Shown here: positions 14,621-19,070 of the stretch, piece by piece
How the letters are laid out: each line of letters starts with the position of its first letter
Numbering within the stretch: the stretch's first letter is position 1
Origin: Caryophanales bacterium UBA3620
GTDB lineage: Bacteria > Bacillota_I > Bacilli_A > RF39 > UBA660
Direction of reading: 5' to 3'
NCBI GenBank assembly: GCA_002375205.1
Contig: DFLL01000042.1
Coordinates: 1 to 19,070, forward strand
DNA: 19,070 nt
The notes under the pieces: model-generated
Database searches by the model: none
What the model was told of the DNA's origin: nothing
Seen by the model: only the letters and a program-made list of their open reading frames with translations
Program-made: the position numbers and the translations under genes

Positions 14621-15741
14621 CTTTTATATGCTTTTTTCAAGTATCTATTTTTCATAAATAACTTTAATCCTTCAAACATAATATTTATACTTGCATTTAA
14701 ATCTCTATCTAAAATATTTTGGCAATAATTACATTCATATGTCCTTTCACCTAAATCTTTATATTTTTTATCTATATGACCGCAGACACTACAAGTCTGA
14801 CTAGACGGGTAATATTCACTTGCTTGATAGAAGCGCTTTCCTTTCCGTTTTGACTTATATTGTAACTGTCTTAGTATTTCACTAAATTCTACATCTGATA
14901 TTTTTTTAGATAGATTCGTATTTTCAATCATTTCTTGAGTTCTTAGTTTTTCGCAAGTAATAATATCGTAGTTATCAGTAATTTCTTTTGTTATTTTATG
15001 AAGATAATATTTTCTGGCATTAGATAGTTCTGTATATAAGATATTCAATTTTTTTCGACATTTATAATAATTATTGCTTCCTTTCTGCTTTCTAGAAAGT
15101 TCTTTATGACAACGTTTTATTCTTTTTTCATATTTCTCGATATATCGATTATTTTCGTAAATATTACCATCTGATAATGTTGCAAGCATCTTTATGCCTA
15201 GGTCTATCCCAACGATATTTGTTGGTTCAATACTTTTTACATCTGGCAAATATACTAATACGCTAACATAATATTTACCATTTTTCTCCCTACTAACTGT
15301 TGCATTTCTGACCATTCCATCAATACTTGTTCTATCACGATATCCTCTTATTTTGATTTCACCTAAGTCTGGCAATTTTATTTTTCTTGTTTTTAAATTA
15401 ACTTTAATATAATCATTTTCATTAATAGTAAAACTATTTCGTTCTAAGTAGCTTTTGTATCTTGGAAAACCAAATTTACTATTTTTACACTTTTTTAAAT
15501 TATCTTGTAATCTAAATATTATTTTATTTATGTATGTTTGTCTAACGGGTGCCACTAACTCATTTGTTTTTTTTAAATTATTCATTGAATCTTGTATGTA
15601 ATAATTAGCATATTTGTTACCCTTTTCCTTTATTTCTGATAAATAATAATTATATGCATATCTTTGACCATCAAATATACTATTAATTTTCTTTTTCTGT
15701 ATCTCGTCTGGATACATTCTAAATTTATATGCTAAATACAT
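14614..15741 (-). CDS. tnpB: TnpB RNA-guided endonuclease of an IS605-type element
   Basis: This 375-residue protein belongs to the TnpB family, the transposon-borne ancestors of Cas12 nucleases. The N-terminal helical part opens with YKFRMYPDEIQ. The RuvC-like nuclease is intact: Asp180 in GIDLGIKMLATLS, Glu264 in TCEKL and Asp347 in DRDLNASINI. The zinc finger has Cys317, Cys320, Cys337 and Cys340 (CSVCG, CNYC). Nothing suggests truncation or frameshift, so the nuclease may be active. TnpB cuts DNA next to a short motif under omega RNA guidance and helps keep the element after excision. It has its own consensus promoter and no terminator before rpsL, so transcripts may run into the str operon. 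Confidence 0.93.
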   Translation of the reverse strand: MYLAYKFRMYPDEIQKKKINSIFDGQRYAYNYYLSEIKEKGNKYANYYIQDSMNNLKKTNELVAPVRQTYINKIIFRLQDNLKKCKNSKFGFPRYKSYLERNSFTINENDYIKVNLKTRKIKLPDLGEIKIRGYRDRTSIDGMVRNATVSREKNGKYYVSVLVYLPDVKSIEPTNIVGIDLGIKMLATLSDGNIYENNRYIEKYEKRIKRCHKELSRKQKGSNNYYKCRKKLNILYTELSNARKYYLHKITKEITDNYDIITCEKLRTQEMIENTNLSKKISDVEFSEILRQLQYKSKRKGKRFYQASEYYPSSQTCSVCGHIDKKYKDLGERTYECNYCQNILDRDLNASINIMFEGLKLFMKNRYLKKAYKRI

Positions 15742-15785
15742 CTTACACCAACTTTCTGCTTTTGCATTTTTAAATTGTAGTTTAT

Positions 15786-15814
15786 ATTATACAAATCTAA
15801 ATTATGAGTGTCAA
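15786..15814 (-). promoter_or_regulatory. SigA-type promoter of tnpB
   Basis: On the minus strand there is TTGACA (15809-15814), a 17-base spacer and TATAAT (15786-15791), a perfect consensus 45 bases before the tnpB ATG. Confidence 0.8.
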
Positions 15815-15865
15815 TATTTTTTTATTATTTTGAAACTAATGTTCGCTATTTTTTTGTTTTCAAGT

Positions 15866-15892
15866 AAAAAGAAAAGAAGCTTATTTAGCTTC
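15866..15892 (-). terminator. Rho-independent terminator of spoVS
   Basis: On the minus strand GAAGCT (15887-15892), a 5-base loop and AGCTTC (15876-15881) are followed by TTTTCTTTTT. The stop codon of spoVS (15881-15883) lies inside the structure. Confidence 0.75.
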
Positions 15893-16147
15893 AACTATTA
15901 GCTTAATAGCGGTTCTCTCTTCTCCATCAATATTAATGTCAATAAATGCTGGAGTACATACTAGATTTTTTCCTGATGGAGCAACAAACCCTCTAGCAAT
16001 AGCTACTCCTTTAATGGCTTGATTAAGTGCTCCAGCGCCTATTGCTTGAACTTCTACTATTCCTTTTTCTCTAAAGGTATTAGCAAGAGCTCCTGCCACA
16101 CTATTAGGATTAGACTTTGATGATACTTTTATTGTATCTACGTTCAT
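15881..16147 (-). CDS. spoVS: Stage V sporulation protein S
   Basis: This 88-residue protein matches SpoVS over its full length: VSSKSNPNSVAGALANTFREKG, VEVQAIGAGALNQAIKGVAIARGF, then PAFIDINIDGEERTAIKLIVEAK. SpoVS is a small Alba-like protein that in Bacillus subtilis is needed for spore coat assembly and proper septation; its biochemical role is not settled. The family also occurs in some bacteria that do not sporulate. AAAGGAA precedes the ATG. It is a single gene between the terminator of the envelope operon and its own. I cannot identify a convincing SigA or SigH promoter in the short upstream gap; a CTATAT-TTTC-ATATAG hairpin (16172-16187) lies there. Confidence 0.93.
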   Translation of the reverse strand: MNVDTIKVSSKSNPNSVAGALANTFREKGIVEVQAIGAGALNQAIKGVAIARGFVAPSGKNLVCTPAFIDINIDGEERTAIKLIVEAK

Positions 16148-16187
16148 TTTATCATTCCTTTCATTACTTAACTATATGAAAATATAG

Positions 16188-16213
16188 AAAAAAAATTACC
16201 ATATAGGGTAATT
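16188..16213 (-). terminator. Rho-independent terminator of the envelope operon
   Basis: On the minus strand AATTACC (16207-16213), a 6-base loop and GGTAATT (16194-16200) are followed by a run of eight T. It lies 4 bases after the stop codon of the 182-residue gene. Confidence 0.8.
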
Positions 16214-16217
16214 AATT

Positions 16218-16766
16218 CTATTTAATAGTTTTTCTATCTTGTTTAACTCCATATATTTCATAATGCCAATTAGGTCCACCATATGCAATAGCAGGTAGTC
16301 CAACAGAACTATCATATATTTTCCATGCAAATTTATCATAGCCATTTAAATTTGCAATACTTTTTAATTCATCATCTTTAATAACTGTGCATTCCTTAGG
16401 AACGTTTGAATAAACTTTTTGATAAAACTCATCGTAGTTAAATTCATCTGTATTACCAATATCTATACTATCTTTAATTTCTATTGGATTCATATTATAA
16501 TCATAAATTTTACCTTTAAAGTTTTCTTTGTAATATTCTTCATTCATTATTACTGGTACATAGATTCTTTGTTTTTCTTTTTTTCTTTCAACTCTTTCTT
16601 TTAATTTCCAATTATCATTTCCATCTATATACTCACTGTGAAAATCAATATATGTATAATTAACTATTACATGTAGAAAGTGAAAAACTACATCCTTACC
16701 TTTTTGTTTATAGTAATCTTCTATTAACTTTGAAAAATTATCTATTTTTTCATAATTATCTTCCAT
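16218..16766 (-). CDS. Unrecognised 182-residue protein, last gene of the envelope operon
   Basis: I do not recognise this protein. It is soluble, charged and tyrosine-rich, with no signal peptide or membrane segment. A basic stretch (about residues 53-70, KLKERVERKKEKQR) divides an N-terminal helical part from a mixed C-terminal part. That part ends in GLPAIAYGGPNWHYEIYGV, whose GGPNWHYE stretch (about 162-169) looks like a functional loop. AGAAGG lies 7 bases before the ATG, at the end of the small ORF upstream. A terminator follows. It seems co-transcribed with the lipoprotein and the peptidase fusion, so a cell-surface-related role is possible, but the protein itself looks cytoplasmic. 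Confidence 0.75.
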   Translation of the reverse strand: MEDNYEKIDNFSKLIEDYYKQKGKDVVFHFLHVIVNYTYIDFHSEYIDGNDNWKLKERVERKKEKQRIYVPVIMNEEYYKENFKGKIYDYNMNPIEIKDSIDIGNTDEFNYDEFYQKVYSNVPKECTVIKDDELKSIANLNGYDKFAWKIYDSSVGLPAIAYGGPNWHYEIYGVKQDRKTIK

Positions 16767-16770
16767 TTAA

Positions 16771-16920
16771 TTACCTTCTTCTATATGAATCATTATGTTT
16801 ATTATTTTCGGCCATATAGATTCTCCTCTTAATAGTTATTGCATCATTAATACCATTAACACACCTCTCTACTATTTTTATTGGTATTTTTAAATTAGAT
16901 GATCTACTAATTTGCAACAT
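16771..16920 (-). CDS. Possible 49-residue small protein
   Basis: An open frame of 49 codons fills the gap between the lipoprotein gene (stop at 16927) and the 182-residue gene. It starts 6 bases after the previous stop. The product is very basic (many Lys and Arg, ending SYRRR) with no membrane segment. There is no good Shine-Dalgarno before the first ATG, so it would depend on coupling to the gene before it. An internal ATG at 16812 with AAGAGGAG upstream would give only 14 residues. It might be a real small gene, or only the SD-rich end of a spacer. Confidence 0.35.
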   Translation of the reverse strand: MLQISRSSNLKIPIKIVERCVNGINDAITIKRRIYMAENNKHNDSYRRR

Positions 16921-16926
16921 ATATAG

Positions 16927-17580
16927 TTAATTGTTTTTTCTATTTCTTTTTATATATATAAATAAAGAAACTATTATTAAAACTATTAGTAATATGAATG
17001 TAATTATTCTGTATGGGGAAAAAATACTTTTTTTATTCTTTCTAAGTGGTTCAATGTTTTTGGAAATTGCTAGTGAAATATCTGCATCATCATTTTTTCT
17101 TAGAATCCAAGTATAAATATTATTATCCACTTTATCGGCATTATGATTAAATATGACATACTTACTAGATACATTAACTTTTATTTCATCTGCATACTGA
17201 CAGTAAAAATTTCCATATAAGTGAACAATATATAAATCATTAGTTTCCTCAAATGTTTTTTTTTCAAAACATTTATTTAAAATATTGGATGCTCCATAAT
17301 TATTATTATAATTATATTTATAATTAAATTCAACATTGTCACCTATCTCATTTATATTTTGCTCGTAAAAACTATCTTCATCATCAATAGCGGTCTGTCT
17401 ATCATGAAGAAGCCAATATATATTATGATCGCCATTTATATCTGATATATCATCAAATTCATATTTATAAATATTTCCAGTAATTTCTTCTTTGAATAAA
17501 TCACCATCTATTTCTAAATTATAGTTTACGGAGCAACCAGTTAATAATAAAATTGATAATAGAATTAATAATCTTTTCAT
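16927..17580 (-). CDS. Lipoprotein with a C-terminal membrane anchor, unknown function
   Basis: This 217-residue protein starts with a lipoprotein signal peptide: MKR, a leucine/isoleucine core and the lipobox LTGC with Cys16. After it comes an extracytoplasmic domain (about 17-185) that is acidic and beta-like, with several cysteines. A single hydrophobic segment (about 188-208) and a basic tail ending KRNRKNN close the protein. So it should be anchored at both ends, with the domain outside. I do not recognise the domain. A reading from 17607 would add nine residues, but AAGGGAAG lies 6 bases before the ATG at 17578-17580, and only that start gives a proper signal peptide. It follows the peptidase fusion by 14 bases. 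Confidence 0.8.
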   Translation of the reverse strand: MKRLLILLSILLLTGCSVNYNLEIDGDLFKEEITGNIYKYEFDDISDINGDHNIYWLLHDRQTAIDDEDSFYEQNINEIGDNVEFNYKYNYNNNYGASNILNKCFEKKTFEETNDLYIVHLYGNFYCQYADEIKVNVSSKYVIFNHNADKVDNNIYTWILRKNDDADISLAISKNIEPLRKNKKSIFSPYRIITFILLIVLIIVSLFIYIKRNRKNN

Positions 17581-17594
17581 TTTTTTCTTCCCTT

Positions 17595-18575
17595 CTATTC
17601 TTTCCATATGGCAGTTACATTTAATAGAGGTCCCTTTTTAGTAATGGTATCATAAAGTCCCCCAAGGGAATATGGACCTTTTTTACTATAATCTCTACTC
17701 AAAGATGAATCTCCAACATATAAATATCCGTCTTTTCTTATTCCAAGTACTGAAATATAATGATCTGGCATATTTACTATTAATCTTTTTCCTTCTTTGA
17801 GAAGCGGTTCAAATGTCTTTACAAAATCATCCTTAGGATTTATTCCTACATAATAAACTTTAGATTTCAAACCATGTTTTTTAGCAATTGCGGCAAAGTC
17901 GGCAGGAGCGGCATGTCCAGATTTTCCATATCCAATACTGCATACTTGTTCAACTACACTATCTGGAGTAATATTATTTCCTTCATAGGTTCTAAGAATC
18001 ATTGTTAAAGAGCAATAACCGCATCCTGCTAAAGATATCGTTCTATTATCGCCTGTTTTTCCCACTCTTGTTTTGTTTGTACATAAAGGATAGCTTCCCC
18101 ACTTGGAATCACTCTGATAAATATTATTAGCTATTATACTATCAAGAGTTAAGTCATCAGTAGAGTAATCATTACCTTTATTCTCATCATTAATCATTTG
18201 CTCGGCTTTTTCCTCTGCTTCAAGCAAATTATCATAAAAGTCAAAATTTCCTTCAGCATTTTCAGCATTAGTTATACATGTATTATAATCCATTGCCACT
18301 TTTATTTTTACACTTTCAAGTGTTTTCATTAAAATATTAATTATCCATGGTATAGAAAAAGTAATTACCGCATACATTATTCTTTTTGGAATAAGTTTTA
18401 CAGCTTTTTGTTGTTCATCTTCTTTGCCTGCTATTACTGCTTTGGAAAAATCAATAAACATCATTACTATAATTCCAATGGGAATAACAGTAAAAATTAT
18501 GTCCCTAATTATTATAGCAAAATATATTGTTCTAAGTACTGTTGGATGTTGACAAGTGTCAAGTAAAAAATACAT
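17595..18575 (-). CDS. Two-TM pilin-like domain fused to a C39-like cysteine peptidase
   Basis: The first 90 residues hold two hydrophobic segments (about 15-42 and 66-84) joined by a charged loop, DFSKAVIAGKEDEQQKAVKLIPKR. This resembles the two-helix VirB2/TrbC-like proteins of Bacillota type IV secretion loci. An acidic linker (about 100-145) follows. The C-terminal domain (about 150-326) looks like peptidase family C39-type papain fold: Gln154 in IYQSDSKWG, Cys185 in LAGCGYCSLTMIL, His272 in DHYISVLG and Asp289 in YVGDSS give a complete catalytic set. No ABC-transporter or double-glycine processing partner is adjacent. The domain could cut a surface protein or peptide, or bind it; the substrate is unknown. 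It is the first gene of the operon and has its own promoter. Confidence 0.8.
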   Translation of the reverse strand: MYFLLDTCQHPTVLRTIYFAIIIRDIIFTVIPIGIIVMMFIDFSKAVIAGKEDEQQKAVKLIPKRIMYAVITFSIPWIINILMKTLESVKIKVAMDYNTCITNAENAEGNFDFYDNLLEAEEKAEQMINDENKGNDYSTDDLTLDSIIANNIYQSDSKWGSYPLCTNKTRVGKTGDNRTISLAGCGYCSLTMILRTYEGNNITPDSVVEQVCSIGYGKSGHAAPADFAAIAKKHGLKSKVYYVGINPKDDFVKTFEPLLKEGKRLIVNMPDHYISVLGIRKDGYLYVGDSSLSRDYSKKGPYSLGGLYDTITKKGPLLNVTAIWKE

Positions 18576-18592
18576 CTATATCACCTAAACTA

Positions 18593-18621
18593 AGTATACA
18601 TTAAATCATTTCATTTTTCAA
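18593..18621 (-). promoter_or_regulatory. Promoter of the envelope operon
   Basis: On the minus strand there is TTGAAA (18616-18621), a 17-base spacer and TATACT (18593-18598). It starts just after the rpoZ terminator. The leader would be only about 12 bases, which just holds the AGGTGA Shine-Dalgarno. Confidence 0.65.
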
Positions 18622-18622
18622 C

Positions 18623-18650
18623 AAAAAAGAGAAACATTTTAGTGTTTCTC
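18623..18650 (-). terminator. Rho-independent terminator of rpoZ, containing its stop codon
   Basis: On the minus strand GAGAAACA (18643-18650), a 6-base loop and TGTTTCTC (18629-18636) are followed by six T. The TAA stop of rpoZ (18639-18641) lies in the loop. Confidence 0.85.
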
Positions 18651-18839
18651 AACATGAATTAAGCCATCATATACTTCTTCTAAAGCCCTTCCAATATTTT
18701 TTTCACTCTTATACTCGCTTATCGGCTTTTGATAATATCCAGTTTTAGTCATTTGTTTACTTCTATCAGAAGCTATATAAACCAAAGCATATTTTGAGTC
18801 GACAATATTAAGTATTTTATCTATTGATGGATAAATCAT
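18639..18839 (-). CDS. rpoZ: RNA polymerase omega subunit
   Basis: This 66-residue protein matches the Gram-positive omega pattern: YPSIDKILNIVDSKYALVYIASDRSKQM, then KSEKNIGRALEEVYDGLI. Omega binds the beta' subunit and helps assembly and stability of the core enzyme. AAGGGAG lies 9 bases before the ATG. In many Firmicutes rpoZ follows gmk, but here no gmk is seen in the 231 bases upstream inside the window, so it seems to start its own unit. A weak promoter-like pair (TTGTAT, 17 bases, TATGCT) may drive it. The second repeat copy lies further upstream. Confidence 0.88.
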   Translation of the reverse strand: MIYPSIDKILNIVDSKYALVYIASDRSKQMTKTGYYQKPISEYKSEKNIGRALEEVYDGLIHVEKH

Positions 18840-18919
18840 TGTATCACACTCCCTTATGTTATAAGCATATTACAAATTTATAATTTATACAAGGGTGTTT
18901 ACACTAATTTGACATTATT

Positions 18920-18981
18920 TTATGTTTTAACCGCTACGCTACCAGAATTAGCAGGGCTAATTCTCCATTACCATGTACTAG
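18920..18981 (+). repeat. Palindromic intergenic repeat, copy B
   Basis: It starts with TTATGTTTTAACCGCT (18920-18935), identical to copy A, then GCTA, then a hairpin with 9-base arms AGAATTAGC and GCTAATTCT (18944-18952, 18956-18964), and ends with TACTAG (18976-18981). It is in the opposite orientation to copy A. Apart from this repeat I see no convincing feature in 18840-19070. Confidence 0.65.
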
Positions 18982-19070
18982 TTCTTTATGTTATAGCAAA
19001 AGATATACCTTTATATCGTTTTTATTTGATATTCTCTTTTTCCAGAGCTTTGAGTAAATAGTTTTAGGTT

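Larger units (their letters stand above)
14340..15830 (-). mobile_element. Solo tnpB element of the IS200/IS605 superfamily (ends approximate)
   Basis: The element consists of tnpB with its own promoter and a long structured 3' region. No tnpA transposase is present in the window, so it is a tnpA-less (IS1341-like) unit that would need a TnpA in trans to move. IS605 elements make no target duplication and have no inverted-repeat ends, so the borders cannot be fixed by eye. The right end is probably near the small hairpin at 14347-14357, and the left end lies between the tnpB promoter and the spoVS terminator. Confidence 0.65.

Noticed and set aside
16172..16187. CTATAT-GAAA-ATATAG hairpin before spoVS as an operator
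   Set aside because: The arms are only 6 bp of A/T-rich sequence and there is no second copy, so it may be chance.
16918..18575. A conjugative element or full type IV secretion locus
   Set aside because: Only the pilin-like segment suggests it. No VirB4, VirD4, relaxase or integrase is in the window, and the neighbours are housekeeping genes.
18991..19068. Open minus-strand frame of about 25 codons running into the right edge
   Set aside because: It could be the end of a gene from outside the window, but 25 open codons are common by chance in such AT-rich DNA and the residues match nothing I know.

Overview
The window reads as chromosomal DNA from a very AT-rich Bacillota (Firmicutes) bacterium, probably a Bacilli-related gut lineage. 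Three things suggest this: a Bacillus-type S12 protein, the Firmicute sporulation gene spoVS, and strong SD/SigA signals. TGA is used as a stop (nudix gene, 3938-3940) and TGG for Trp, so this is not a Mycoplasma/Spiroplasma-type code. Every convincing gene lies on the minus strand, so the layout is described from high to low coordinates within each block.

Region 1 (1-6823) is one tightly packed NAD operon. In transcription order it holds pncA, pncB, a catalytic Nudix hydrolase, nadE, an unrecognised 133-aa gene, nadD, pncC, nadK and an NrtR-like Nudix/winged-helix regulator. It then runs off the window edge. Together these give the whole route from nicotinamide to NADP, plus NMN deamidation. 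A consensus promoter (TTGACA-N17-TATAAT) precedes pncA. Three related 23-bp inverted repeats (GTTATTAA-N7-TTAATAAC type) lie in the promoter and leader, one covering the -10 box; they are the probable operators of the operon's own regulator.

Region 2 (6871-9734) holds three single-gene units, each with its own terminator: a 443-aa protein of unknown function, a small helical protein of unknown function, and a sigma-70 family factor.

Region 3 (9786-14318) is the str operon, rpsL-rpsG-fusA-tuf. It has a strong promoter with an A-tract UP element, an unusual leader containing a tiny SD-preceded ORF inside a hairpin, and a likely internal tuf promoter. A 61-bp palindromic repeat follows the tuf terminator, and a diverged copy in the opposite orientation lies near the right edge (18920-18981). 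Their hairpin arms differ at three positions, all compensated.

Region 4 (about 14340-15830) is a solo IS605-type tnpB with intact RuvC and zinc-finger residues, its own consensus promoter, and a structured 3' region that is probably the omega RNA/right end. No tnpA is present.

Region 5 (15866-18839) holds spoVS, then a probable envelope operon (two-TM pilin-like domain fused to a C39-like cysteine peptidase, a lipoprotein with a C-terminal TM, a possible 49-aa ORF and a 182-aa unknown), and finally rpoZ. The last 230 bases contain the second repeat copy and no convincing gene.
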